Part shown: piece after piece, positions 16,748 through 26,506 of the stretch | Layout: each line of letters starts with the position of its first letter | How positions within the stretch are numbered: position 1 is the first letter of the stretch | Assembly (NCBI RefSeq): GCF_003626755.1 | Contig: NZ_RBCJ01000004.1 | Location: 434,001-498,000, forward strand | Reading direction: 5' to 3' | Length of the DNA: 64,000 nt | From: Ulvibacterium marinum | GTDB taxonomy: Bacteria; Bacteroidota; Bacteroidia; Flavobacteriales; Flavobacteriaceae | Notes under the pieces: model-generated | Told to the model about the DNA's origin: nothing | Databases searched by the model: none | What the model saw: only the letters and a program-made list of their open reading frames with translations | Translations under genes and position numbers: made by a program

Positions 16748-19648
16748 ATGAAAATCGGAGAACACCACTATTTGAAAGCATTTTTATCTTTTTTAATGCT
16801 GATACTTTGCAGCCTAAATGTCACGGGGCAAACTATTATCCTGACAAGCGACCAACAATTAACCGACCTGACGGATCCCGATAAAAAAATCGACATGTCG
16901 ACCGGTTTTACAAAACGCCAGGCTAGTTTACGTGATGTTTGCGAGGATGCAAAACAAAAGGGCCGCCATACACTGACCATAGCCTTCGACGAGTTTTTTA
17001 GGCAATACCGCAATCAAGAAGCCACCGAAAGAAAACTCACTCCAGATATGGACGAGTATGTTGACAAAATTAAAATCATAGCTGATTTTGCAGCTGGGTA
17101 TGGCTTGGGTATGGGGCTTAGCTTATTGAGTCCTTTGGAATTGGGCCCGGCATTTAGGAATAAAACAGGCCAAAATGGTACTTGGCTACACTATAAAGTA
17201 GGGCTTCGCGACCCCATAACCGGCAAATTCAATGTACCACTGTGGCAACAAACAGTTTGGTCTAACAACAAAGGTAATTTTGAAATTCGGCTCAAGGGCC
17301 ATAAGGCGTATGCGTTTAAAGAAAGACAGATTCCCAATAGCCCATACATAGCTGTTAATCGTGATGATGTTATTCCGTTGAAAAATGCTAAGCTTGATGT
17401 ATGGGAACAACGTGTTGATGACAACAACGATAAGGAAATGGATACAGATCTATGGAGCAACCCTTCTACTCCCAACCCTGATCGTGCCAAAAGGGTAAGT
17501 ATCTATTCGGACGGAAGCGAAGAATTAAAGGGTTATGACAGAGTTATGGTACTGCTGGAATACGAAGTGCCAGAGATGGAATATTTCAGTCCAGGGGCGT
17601 TGCCCTTTTTGAAAGATCTACTGGAAAAATACGATGATAGGGGAATCAAAATCCAACATTTCTATTCTGACGAGATGCATATCCAGCAAGATTGGAAATA
17701 CTTTTCCCATCATGACAACGGCCAATTCGCCGTTAGGTACTACTCCCCTTCCATGGGTTCCGTATATCAAAAAAAGTATGGTACACCATTCGAGGAAAAA
17801 GACACCTTGTTCTTTTCCTACGGACCTAATATAGGCAGTAATAATGCCACTGCCCCTTTAAATGTTCAGTATGTATTTGGCGATTCGATAGAAGATATTC
17901 AGCGTACCTTTTTATTCCGAGACCGATATTACAAATTGCTGAATAACCATGTGGTAGATTTGTTCAAAGAAGCCAAGGAATATGCAAGCGGGCTTTTTGG
18001 TGTCAAAGATTTTGGCACCAGCGGGCATTCTTCTTGGGCCGAAAGCCCGACCGTGGACCTATGGAACACCGAAGATCTGGAACGTCATGCCTATAAATAC
18101 GAATATACATCAAACTTCATTTGGGGCAACACAGTACAACAAGCAGCGGCGGCTTGCTATGATTATTTTAAATGGGGCGAATATTTGGAACCGACCCGTA
18201 ACGATTTTGCTGAATTGGGTTGGAATGACCGTAATTATTATGGGGCAGCCATGTCTGCTTCCCTAGGTGTTTTAAACAGAATTCCAGCTGCCTATCCCGC
18301 TTTCTGGGGAATGCCGGAAGAGGTAAAGGAGAGAAAAGGAGCTATCAACGATGCCTATGGTGGGCGGACCAAATCGAAATCCATGGAGCTGATAACAGAG
18401 CGTGTTCATCGCGATGTTGATGTACTCATACTTTATCCTATGAACCTGGTAGCCACCGAAGAACGCTTCGGCAGTTGGATGGCGCAATATGGTTATGCCA
18501 ATTTCATTACTGCGGAAAAATTATTGGAACTGGGTAAAATCAATGCCAATGGAAAACTGCAAGTAAAAGAAAAGGAGTACACGACCCTTGTAACACTCTT
18601 TGAACCTCTGCCACAGGTTGGGGTTCTAGAATTGATGCATGACCTGAGGAATAAAGGCGGTAAAGTTTTCTGGTTCGGCCCCCCACCCATCTTAAACGGA
18701 GACGGAGAACGTGTTTTGGACAAATGGGAAACCCTATTTGGCGTAAAATACAATTCCTCTAAAGTGCAAGGGCAGTTAGCCGTAGGCAAACGCATTGACT
18801 TTAATAACGACTTGAAAGATGTGCCGGCCCAATATATTTTGACCGACTTTTTGGTTGATCGTATCTATCCTATTAAAGCAATGGAAGGAACTTCAAAACT
18901 GGCCTTTTGCGATAATAACTTGTTGATAGGTGCCGGAAAGGAAAATGCTTATTATTTCGGTTTCCGGCCACGTGATGACCAGTCCGCCAGTTTGGGGTAC
19001 GAAACCCGAACACTTTTTGAAATCTTGGACAAGTTGGGTGCCTATCCATCCACAGGTATTTTTCCAAACACCAATGATAATACCGAGCACCTATCACGGA
19101 CTACCGATTATCTGGCCACTCGTTTTCCGAATGGTACTAACGTTATTGTGCGCCATTATAAAAATCATAAAGAAAGTTGGCCTGGCGGATTTTCGAGAAA
19201 CGAAGAAGAGGATAAACGCCACTTGGAAAAAAATCCTCTACCACCGGACGATATTAATTTAAAGGATTTTAAAGTCAATGGCCATGAAGTAGATTACAAA
19301 GGTCGACTTACCATGGCTTTCAGGCTCAATAGAGATAATGAATTAATTGCTTTTGAAGGCCAACAAACTTCATCCATTAACATCGATGGAAAGGAATATC
19401 GATTTTCAGAAAACCCCCTGAAGAAAATTGCCTTTGTACCGTCTCAAAATCAAGGTTTGAACGAAACTTTGATATGGGTCGAAGGCACAGGTCAGGTTTC
19501 GATTCCATTAACCAAAGAAGTGGATATGGCTAAGCCCAAACTCACTGACGAAAAAGGGAAACGGATACGACATAAAGTAATCGATCAAACAATCCAGTTC
19601 AACGTGGATAAAAAAACAAATGGCAAATGGTTGACCTTGAAATGGTAA
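16748..19648 (+). CDS. large exported protein, putative glycoside hydrolase with GH106-like architecture
   Basis: 966 aa with a Sec signal (CSLNVTGQ). I do not recognise the family. Residues about 60-330 look like a TIM barrel: KIIADFAAGYGLGMGLSLLSP, then an acidic motif FYSDEMHIQQDW at 305-316 where an active-site strand would sit. From about 556 comes a flavodoxin/amidotransferase-like segment (VDVLILYPMNLVATEERFG, then LRNKGGKVFWFGPPP). The rest is beta-rich. The GH106 protein at 10026 has the same order: acidic barrel motif, then a region where values are listed and a KGGK/QGGK turn (VAQGGKIYG). I infer a distant GH106/clan-A-like hydrolase. The operon context supports action on the same glycan. 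Confidence 0.6.
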   Translation: MKIGEHHYLKAFLSFLMLILCSLNVTGQTIILTSDQQLTDLTDPDKKIDMSTGFTKRQASLRDVCEDAKQKGRHTLTIAFDEFFRQYRNQEATERKLTPDMDEYVDKIKIIADFAAGYGLGMGLSLLSPLELGPAFRNKTGQNGTWLHYKVGLRDPITGKFNVPLWQQTVWSNNKGNFEIRLKGHKAYAFKERQIPNSPYIAVNRDDVIPLKNAKLDVWEQRVDDNNDKEMDTDLWSNPSTPNPDRAKRVSIYSDGSEELKGYDRVMVLLEYEVPEMEYFSPGALPFLKDLLEKYDDRGIKIQHFYSDEMHIQQDWKYFSHHDNGQFAVRYYSPSMGSVYQKKYGTPFEEKDTLFFSYGPNIGSNNATAPLNVQYVFGDSIEDIQRTFLFRDRYYKLLNNHVVDLFKEAKEYASGLFGVKDFGTSGHSSWAESPTVDLWNTEDLERHAYKYEYTSNFIWGNTVQQAAAACYDYFKWGEYLEPTRNDFAELGWNDRNYYGAAMSASLGVLNRIPAAYPAFWGMPEEVKERKGAINDAYGGRTKSKSMELITERVHRDVDVLILYPMNLVATEERFGSWMAQYGYANFITAEKLLELGKINANGKLQVKEKEYTTLVTLFEPLPQVGVLELMHDLRNKGGKVFWFGPPPILNGDGERVLDKWETLFGVKYNSSKVQGQLAVGKRIDFNNDLKDVPAQYILTDFLVDRIYPIKAMEGTSKLAFCDNNLLIGAGKENAYYFGFRPRDDQSASLGYETRTLFEILDKLGAYPSTGIFPNTNDNTEHLSRTTDYLATRFPNGTNVIVRHYKNHKESWPGGFSRNEEEDKRHLEKNPLPPDDINLKDFKVNGHEVDYKGRLTMAFRLNRDNELIAFEGQQTSSINIDGKEYRFSENPLKKIAFVPSQNQGLNETLIWVEGTGQVSIPLTKEVDMAKPKLTDEKGKRIRHKVIDQTIQFNVDKKTNGKWLTLKW

Positions 19649-19677
19649 AAATCAATAACCGTGGAAATATACAATCG

Positions 19678-21771
19678 ATGAGCACAATTAGGAAAGCTCT
19701 TGTTGTATTGGTTTTGGTGTTCTCGCCAATCCTAAATCGTGCACAAAACGACCCAAGTTTTAAACGTACAAGTTATTCAGGAGAATCTGTAGCATTGGAG
19801 AACGACCATATACGCTTTAACTTCTATAAACGGGTTTTAGGCTGGGGATGGGGAGAAATTATGACACCCTCGGGCAAGATGATGGCAATCCTGGAGCATT
19901 TTGGGGAAGTAAAGTTACGGGACCAGGACATTCCTGTACGTTTTGTCGCCGAATCCTATTCGAGAAAAAAGACTGAAAAAGGAGAGGAGTTAATTTTTAA
20001 TGTTTCTTCGGTAGTAGTCAGGGAAGTTTTGGCAGGTACCTCTTTCGAAAATTGGATGGCCTATCCATTTACAGAACCTGTCATCAAAGGAACGGTAACT
20101 TTTGCCATTGAGAAGGATTCACGATTTGTAAAACTGCAATACCGATTAAAGTCCACCGGAAACTATAATGCCGAATATATACGAGGACCATGGTTGAAAC
20201 TCGGGGAAGCTTCCTTCAAAACGGAAAAAACAGATGCTTTGTTGCCTGGAGTCGATTGGGCCGTAAATGATGAATGGACGAGCGGTACGGATTTTTTTAA
20301 GGATCCTTGGGCACTTAGGATGGCACCACACCCAAATAAGGTATCGGTTCCCGTAATGGCCTTAAGTCATAAAGGTACCGGTATAGGCCTTTCTTGGAAT
20401 CCCAAACAAACAGCCTCGCGATGGTTTAACTATAGGGACCATAAACCACAACCTGTTTTCGCATCCCCGAATTTCGTGGATCGAAAAAACAATCATCTTA
20501 TGGGCCTGATGGTTCCCGATGCCACCATAGAAGGGCATGAAAACGAGACAGTGTCAAAAATACCTTTGGAACTAAAAATTGATCAGACCATAAACTTTGA
20601 TGCTCAATTATGGTTGAGCAAAGGCAACAGCATTGATGTCTTGACCGATTGGATAAAACAAAAAGGTTTACCGAAGCCTTCCAAACCCCGATGGTCCTAC
20701 GAAGAAACACTCGATCGAATTGCGAATGCGTACAACACTGATTTTTGGCATAAAGGCAAAGGCTTTGGATTGCTTCAACGACCGGAGAAATCCATTAAAC
20801 CCAATGTGCCCAATTTCTTGTTGCGGTACGTAAAAGAAAACAAAAGGGGCAAAACAGCCAAAGAACTGAAAGAAAAGATAAATTGGAGCCTTCAACAATT
20901 AGGCGATGAATCAAAAAGTAAAAATGAACTCATCAATGAAGGGGAAAAGTTATTAACCGAACAGAAGCCAGATGGCTCCTTTGTATTCAATCCAGATGTC
21001 ATTGGAAAGGATGATTTTAAGGTAGCCACTACCTTTATAGAACCGATGGGACTTAGGGGTGAAACGGCTTTGGATGTTACCATAAGACCGGCCATGCGTT
21101 TATTGCAAATTGGAAAGGAGACCAAAGATCAACGCTTTTTAAACGCTGCCAAAAATGCCTTTGATTTTTGTATGCCCTACCACAGGCCCGAAGCAGGGGA
21201 TTTTTGGGAGACCCCTCTACATGCCGCAAACTTGTTGGCAGCAGGCCATGCAGCAGTAGGAAATTATCTTGCCTATTTAGGATTCAAAGAGGAAAAATAC
21301 AAGGACAAGGCAATCTACTGGATGCGCACCCTTCTCGCCTTTACCCACTTGTGGGAACCTGACAATCTGCCTATGTTGTACAATACCAAACCTGTACTTA
21401 GTTCTAGCGACTGGTACTTTGCCAATTGGGTACGCGATCATGTACAGTGGGAAGTGCTTGCCGTCTTTGCCGACGTGGCACGCTACCAATTGAAATGGGA
21501 TGAAATTGACCCAGAAATCGATTGGCTCCGCTTTCAAGAAGGCATCACCAATGCGGCGATTCGGTGGATGGGCGCCCAGACCATCGATAAAAATTGGCTG
21601 CCACACAACTTACCGGATACCTACGATCGCTATCTAAAGGGAGAATATGAATATGCGTTTCCAGATACGCATAACAGTGTCAGCGGCAACTATGGGGGTA
21701 TGATGATCATGCCAGCTCCCATTGCAGAAAACATATACTACCTACTGGATAGAAAAGCAGAAAAGAAATGA
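19678..21771 (+). CDS. exported protein of unknown family: N-terminal beta domain plus helical toroid
   Basis: 697 aa from the ATG at 19678, chosen because it begins a signal peptide (MSTIRKALVVLVLVFSPILN) after an implausible 17-residue leader. Residues about 20-330 are beta-rich and resemble a large carbohydrate-enzyme sandwich (FNFYKRVLGWGWGEIMTPSG, LPGVDWAVNDEW). Residues about 350-697 are helical, with repeated aromatic and acidic motifs (EPMGLRGETALDVTIRPAM, MPYHRPEAGDFWETPLHAAN, NWVRDHVQWEVLAVFADVA), as in alpha/alpha toroid hydrolases or lyases. No catalytic signature I know is present. Its place in the operon argues for glycan cleavage. Confidence 0.6.
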   Translation: MSTIRKALVVLVLVFSPILNRAQNDPSFKRTSYSGESVALENDHIRFNFYKRVLGWGWGEIMTPSGKMMAILEHFGEVKLRDQDIPVRFVAESYSRKKTEKGEELIFNVSSVVVREVLAGTSFENWMAYPFTEPVIKGTVTFAIEKDSRFVKLQYRLKSTGNYNAEYIRGPWLKLGEASFKTEKTDALLPGVDWAVNDEWTSGTDFFKDPWALRMAPHPNKVSVPVMALSHKGTGIGLSWNPKQTASRWFNYRDHKPQPVFASPNFVDRKNNHLMGLMVPDATIEGHENETVSKIPLELKIDQTINFDAQLWLSKGNSIDVLTDWIKQKGLPKPSKPRWSYEETLDRIANAYNTDFWHKGKGFGLLQRPEKSIKPNVPNFLLRYVKENKRGKTAKELKEKINWSLQQLGDESKSKNELINEGEKLLTEQKPDGSFVFNPDVIGKDDFKVATTFIEPMGLRGETALDVTIRPAMRLLQIGKETKDQRFLNAAKNAFDFCMPYHRPEAGDFWETPLHAANLLAAGHAAVGNYLAYLGFKEEKYKDKAIYWMRTLLAFTHLWEPDNLPMLYNTKPVLSSSDWYFANWVRDHVQWEVLAVFADVARYQLKWDEIDPEIDWLRFQEGITNAAIRWMGAQTIDKNWLPHNLPDTYDRYLKGEYEYAFPDTHNSVSGNYGGMMIMPAPIAENIYYLLDRKAEKK

Positions 21772-22868
21772 CCTTAATTCATCAAAAATCACGGTTAAAA
21801 AAACCGTTTTTAATCGTACTGATTGTCTTCTTGTCAATATTTGTTGTTTCTTTTTCAATTCCTGAAAAGGAATATCGCATTTATCAATTTCCAAAAAACA
21901 AGATTCCCCGAATCGATGGCGAATTTTCCGATTGGGCACAGGTTCCAGAATCGTATACCATAGGTCTTGACCAACTCATGGACACACGTTTTGGCAATGG
22001 CACCAATCTCAATCCAAAGGATTTTGATATTTCCGTAAAGGTCGGTTGGGTAAAAGATTTGAACAGGCTATACTTCTTTTTGGAAATGAAAGATGACTAT
22101 TGGGATTTCGACAATCCAGCACTTGGTCAGGATATTTTTGAACTCGTCGTTGACGGAAATCTATCCGGTGGTCCTTTTATTAAACAGCATAATGGCAACA
22201 AAGACATAATTTCCTTGGAAGAGCTCCACTTTAAGGGTCATGGGGCGCATGCCCAGAACTACCATATTTTCACACCGGTACAAAATAAAGAGGAGGTCAT
22301 GATTTGGGGCAATACCCCATGGATAAAAGAATTTCCTCACTACAATGCCGCATACGACTATAATTTCAAACATTCGGAAAGTGGCAAATTAAAAATGGAG
22401 TTTTGGATTACCCCTTTTGATCATGCCGCGGTCGAAGGTTTTCAAGTATCAACGATAACCAAATTGAAAGAAAATGACGTCATAGGGCTTTCTTGGTGTT
22501 TCCTTGATTTTGATGGGGAAAAATGTGAATCGTTCATGAATTTGGCACATGACACAAAAATGATTTACGATGCCTCTTACCTCAACATTTTTCGATTGAT
22601 GCCCTTGGAAAAGCAATTTGTAAAAGCTATTGACGCCGATTGGTCTTTTGTTGAGATGGACCGTAATCAACGGTGGTTTCAGTTTAAAGATGAATCAATA
22701 GGTAATATTACAAAATGGCATTGGGATTTTGGGGATGGAAATTCTTCGAATGATCAACATCCATCCCACAAATATGATAAGGCCGGGGAATGGACCGTAA
22801 TACTTACCATCGAGGGACCTGAAGGAAAGTCAGTGCGTTCCAAAGTGTGGGATGTCGTGACGAAATAA
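21768..22868 (+). CDS. CBM9-like carbohydrate-binding protein with PKD domain
   Basis: 366 aa, with an N-terminal membrane or signal segment (FLIVLIVFLSIFVVSFS). A CBM9-like/DOMON-type domain follows (IPRIDGEFSDWAQVP, then LYFFLEMKDDYWDF and DIFELVVDGN). The C-terminus is a PKD domain with the signature WHWDFGDGNSSNDQHPSHKY. No catalytic domain is seen, so it probably binds the glycan or supports a surface complex. Its start overlaps the preceding stop by four bases (ATGA). The IDGxFSDW module recurs in the C-terminal part of the next gene. Confidence 0.75.
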   Translation: MTLIHQKSRLKKPFLIVLIVFLSIFVVSFSIPEKEYRIYQFPKNKIPRIDGEFSDWAQVPESYTIGLDQLMDTRFGNGTNLNPKDFDISVKVGWVKDLNRLYFFLEMKDDYWDFDNPALGQDIFELVVDGNLSGGPFIKQHNGNKDIISLEELHFKGHGAHAQNYHIFTPVQNKEEVMIWGNTPWIKEFPHYNAAYDYNFKHSESGKLKMEFWITPFDHAAVEGFQVSTITKLKENDVIGLSWCFLDFDGEKCESFMNLAHDTKMIYDASYLNIFRLMPLEKQFVKAIDADWSFVEMDRNQRWFQFKDESIGNITKWHWDFGDGNSSNDQHPSHKYDKAGEWTVILTIEGPEGKSVRSKVWDVVTK

Positions 22869-22876
22869 CAGCACTT

Positions 22877-24700
22877 ATGAAAACAAGTACAATCTATACA
22901 AAATATCTTCAGGTCGCTATCTTTTTAGTTTTAGGCGGTCTTACGGTAAATGCGCAAAAGTCATCACCCCAATTAGTATCCAAACAACTGGCCGATACTT
23001 GGAGCGCCACCGATGATCTTGGGCGAAGCTTACCGTTATACAACGAAACCGGCGACCTAAAAAAAAACAAGTTTGTAGGCATTTTTTATTTCACTTGGCT
23101 TGGCGCCCATGGCCATGATAGACACACAAAACCTTTGCCGGATGAAGGAGTCCAACCTAAAACGGTTTCTGATACGCTTAGCCCCTATGATATCACCAAA
23201 ATTTTGGAAGAGAACCCAAAAAATCCTGAATTTGGGCCAATATTGGCTTTTCATCATTGGGGCGAGCCTTATTTTGGTCACTATTTGACCGATGACGAAT
23301 GGGTCATCATGAAACACGCACAATTGCTTTCCGATGCCGGTATCGATGTCATCATTTTTGATGTGACCAATGCTTTGGCCTATCTGCCACAGGTCAAGAA
23401 AATATGTAAGGTCTTCTCAGGGCTTAAGAGAAAGGGATGGGCCGTTCCCAAAATCGCATTCCTGACCAATACCAAACATGTCGAGACCACCGAGAAAATA
23501 TATAACGGGTTCTATAAGAAAGGACATTATAAAGAGCTTTGGTTTCATTGGAAGGGCAAACCACTTTTGATGGGCAACAAAGAAGGATTGAATGCGGAGC
23601 TGACCGATTTCTTCAACTTTAGAAGGTCATGGGCCTGGACCGAAGGTCAGGAATGGTTTGGCGATGGGAAGGACAAATGGCCTTGGCTCGATCATTATCC
23701 ACAGAACTATGGCTGGCACGATTCTCCAGACAAACCAGAACAGATTGCGGTATCAACGGCACAACATCCTATTTCCAATATTGGGCGCAGTTTCCATAAG
23801 GGCGGACAACCACACTCGGACAGTATACAATCCGGTATAGGGCTGTTTTTTGATGAGCAATGGAAACGGGCTTTGGCCGTGGATCCTGAATTTGTATTCA
23901 TTACAGGCTGGAACGAATGGATCGCTATGCGATTCAACGAAGGAAAGGCCAAAAATATGATGGGCGAACCTATTGAGGATGGAGACACCTACTTCGTTGA
24001 CCAGTACAATGCAGAATTCAGCAGGGATATTGAACCTATGAAGGGCGGTTTTAAAGATAATTACTACTATCAAATGGTTGCGTACATCCGGAAATTTAAA
24101 GGTACAAGGCCACTTTCTTCGGATAAGGCCTTTCAAAAAATACACATCGACGGAAAGTTTTCAGATTGGGAAAAGGTTTCAAATAGTTATTATGACCATC
24201 AAGGTGATGTTCTTCATCGATCACATCCCGGATGGGGCTGCATTGAAGAATACCAAAATACTTCGGGAAGAAACGACTTTATAAAGGCGAAAATTACCGA
24301 GGACTCCAAAAACTTTTATTTCTATATAAGGGTTTTGAAGGATTTTGCAAAAGGGAAATGGCCCAATCAATTGACACTGTTTATTAAAGACAACATGTCC
24401 AAAAAACCATCGTGGGAAGGGTTTGGCCATGCTATAAAAATTGAAGAAAATACCTTGGCCTTACATGAATCCGTGGGAGGATGGGGTTGGGAAGAAAAAA
24501 CTTCCGTAGACTCAAAACTCTCAGGGAACGAAATTGAACTGGTAGTTCCAAAATCATATTTGAATATTCAAGGGAAGTATCTCGAATTTAAATGGGCCGA
24601 CAATGTTTTCCCTGAAGGAGATATCATGAAATTCTACGACCAGGGAGATGTGGCGCCCAATGCGCGATTCACGTATCGTTATGAAATTATAAAACCCTAA
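22877..24700 (+). CDS. GH71/GH99-like glycosidase with C-terminal CBM9-like domain
   Basis: 607 aa from the ATG at 22877; the open frame extends to a GTG at 22847, but the signal peptide ([20 protein letters not shown]) begins here. The first 400 residues form a TIM-barrel with features of GH71/GH99-like (WbsX-type) enzymes: [42 protein letters not shown] and [17 protein letters not shown]9-like domain follows ([13 protein letters not shown]). GH99 relatives act on alpha-mannosides, but members of this broad group are largely uncharacterised. In this operon an endo-acting role on a rhamnose-rich glycan is an inference. Confidence 0.72.
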   Translation: MKTSTIYTKYLQVAIFLVLGGLTVNAQKSSPQLVSKQLADTWSATDDLGRSLPLYNETGDLKKNKFVGIFYFTWLGAHGHDRHTKPLPDEGVQPKTVSDTLSPYDITKILEENPKNPEFGPILAFHHWGEPYFGHYLTDDEWVIMKHAQLLSDAGIDVIIFDVTNALAYLPQVKKICKVFSGLKRKGWAVPKIAFLTNTKHVETTEKIYNGFYKKGHYKELWFHWKGKPLLMGNKEGLNAELTDFFNFRRSWAWTEGQEWFGDGKDKWPWLDHYPQNYGWHDSPDKPEQIAVSTAQHPISNIGRSFHKGGQPHSDSIQSGIGLFFDEQWKRALAVDPEFVFITGWNEWIAMRFNEGKAKNMMGEPIEDGDTYFVDQYNAEFSRDIEPMKGGFKDNYYYQMVAYIRKFKGTRPLSSDKAFQKIHIDGKFSDWEKVSNSYYDHQGDVLHRSHPGWGCIEEYQNTSGRNDFIKAKITEDSKNFYFYIRVLKDFAKGKWPNQLTLFIKDNMSKKPSWEGFGHAIKIEENTLALHESVGGWGWEEKTSVDSKLSGNEIELVVPKSYLNIQGKYLEFKWADNVFPEGDIMKFYDQGDVAPNARFTYRYEIIKP

Positions 24701-24707
24701 TACAGTA

Positions 24708-25025
24708 ATGGTAATCAGAAAAGCGTTTAAAATGAAGGTATATCCTGATAAAATCGAAGAATATGCCAAAAGACACAATCCCATATGGCCTGAACTTGAG
24801 GAAAAACTTAAGGAGCATGGTGTTGAAAACTACAGTATTTTTTTAGATGCCGAAACAAATTCACTGTTTGGATATGCCGAAGTTGAATCTGAGGAAAAAT
24901 GGAATGCTTTGGCCGAAACAGCGGTATGTAAAAAATGGTGGGCCCATATGACCGATTTAATGGAAACCAATAACGACAACAGTCCAGTGTCAAAAGACTT
25001 GGAATCTTTATTTTATATGCCATAA
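24708..25025 (+). CDS. rhaM: L-rhamnose mutarotase
   Basis: 105-aa cytoplasmic enzyme that interconverts the alpha and beta anomers of L-rhamnose. It closely resembles E. coli RhaM along its whole length: [61 protein letters not shown]-like [15 protein letters not shown]. The active-site His is H23 in the RHNPIWPEL segment. It sits inside the extracellular degradation operon, 7 bases after the GH99-like gene and 3 before a sulfatase, and so ties that operon to rhamnose. Confidence 0.95.
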   Translation: MVIRKAFKMKVYPDKIEEYAKRHNPIWPELEEKLKEHGVENYSIFLDAETNSLFGYAEVESEEKWNALAETAVCKKWWAHMTDLMETNNDNSPVSKDLESLFYMP

Positions 25026-25028
25026 AGT

Positions 25029-26501
25029 ATGAAAACAAACCTCTATTTCGCCCTATTGTCGATTCTTGTATTAATAGTGTCATGCAAGGAAAAATCGCTA
25101 AAGGAATCTGAAATCAAAAAGCCGCTTAATGTGGTATTGATCCTGACCGATGACCAAGGCGCCCATTTGTCGGCCCTTGGAACCAAAGGAATCGTAACCC
25201 CAAATGTAGATATGTTGGCGAAAAACGGTATGCTGTTTACAAACTCCTTTGCCGTCGTGCCTTCTTGTTCGCCTAGCAGAAGTTCCATCATGACAGGAAT
25301 GTATCCTCATGCGAACGGACATTGGCGCAATACGATTACCCCAAAATTATCGGATGTGGACAAAGAATTTACCAAGGCCTCTTCCACAATCGATGAAGTG
25401 GGCATCCATGAATATATCCAAACACTTCCAGAGTTACTTCAAGAAAATGGATACTTTACAGCGATTACACAGAAGTTTCATATGAGTCCGCCATGGAAGT
25501 TTCCATACAGCGCGCGAAACGCAGTTCAGAATAGTCCCGAAGAATTCAAAAAGGTAATTTCCAGTTTTATTCGGGATGCTGGAGACCGACCATTCTTTTT
25601 TCAGGCCAACATCGCCCCGCCACATCGTAATTTAGATAGACATATGAAAGATTTTCCTAACTTCCTTCCCGACAAAGACAGTATTGAAGTTCCAAAATAT
25701 CTGGCAGACACCCCGGCCATGCGTGAAGACCTGGCAAAATATTATGGATCTGTTCAATTGGCTGACGCCTGTGCGGGAAGTATTATAAATGTTCTAAAAG
25801 AAAGTGGAATGTTGGAAAATACCCTGATCATTTTCACTGGTGACCAAGGCGAGCCGTATCATAGGGCAAAGGCATCACCGTATTATGCAGGCTTGCATGT
25901 GCCTTTTGTAGCAAGTGGCCCAAAAATCGAAAAAGGTAAGATTTCGAAAGCTTTGATATCACATATCGACATTATGCCAACGATTCTGGACTATCTGGAA
26001 ATGGATATTCCCGGAACCGTACAAGGAAAATCACTAAAACCAATTTTCTCAGGGAGCGCGGATAGCATTCCGAACAGAAAATATGTTTACGGGGAACACA
26101 ACTCACATGGCCCTCCTCGCTCGGAACACTATCCCAGTAGGGCAATCTTTGATGGTCGATTTTACTACATCCAAAATTTGTTGTACCAAAAGACCTATGA
26201 ACTACCAGCAGATCTAGTGGTTGAAAAAGGCTGGGGCAATCGTAGCTACCAAGCTACCTTGGATGCAAAGGAAACGCATCCCATCCAATACAGACTACTA
26301 AAAGAATTGGAGTCTGGTCGTCCATCCGAAGAACTATACGACATGCAAAACGATCCAGGACAATTGGTGAACCTAACCGGAAAAAAGGAATATATTGAAA
26401 AACAGGAAGAACTCAAAAACGCGCTATCAAAATGGAGAACTAAAACCGGCGATTTAGTCGATGACCCTCTGCATATTAAGACCAGACAGTTAGAAAACTA
26501 A
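25029..26501 (+). CDS. sulfatase (S1 family), lipoprotein
   Basis: 490-aa S1 sulfatase with a lipobox ending LIVSC. The formylglycine motif is canonical, C-S-P-S-R from C80 (PSCSPSRSSIMTGMYP). The opening LILTDDQGAHLSALG, the truncated early fold and FTGDQGEPYHRAKASPYYAG resemble the heparan-N-sulfatase-like subgroup. Residues FHMSPPW and ANIAPPHRN occupy the usual substrate-loop positions. The glycan specificity is unknown, though a different subgroup from the other three sulfatases suggests a different sulfate position. Confidence 0.92.
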   Translation: MKTNLYFALLSILVLIVSCKEKSLKESEIKKPLNVVLILTDDQGAHLSALGTKGIVTPNVDMLAKNGMLFTNSFAVVPSCSPSRSSIMTGMYPHANGHWRNTITPKLSDVDKEFTKASSTIDEVGIHEYIQTLPELLQENGYFTAITQKFHMSPPWKFPYSARNAVQNSPEEFKKVISSFIRDAGDRPFFFQANIAPPHRNLDRHMKDFPNFLPDKDSIEVPKYLADTPAMREDLAKYYGSVQLADACAGSIINVLKESGMLENTLIIFTGDQGEPYHRAKASPYYAGLHVPFVASGPKIEKGKISKALISHIDIMPTILDYLEMDIPGTVQGKSLKPIFSGSADSIPNRKYVYGEHNSHGPPRSEHYPSRAIFDGRFYYIQNLLYQKTYELPADLVVEKGWGNRSYQATLDAKETHPIQYRLLKELESGRPSEELYDMQNDPGQLVNLTGKKEYIEKQEELKNALSKWRTKTGDLVDDPLHIKTRQLEN

Positions 26502-26506
26502 ACATC

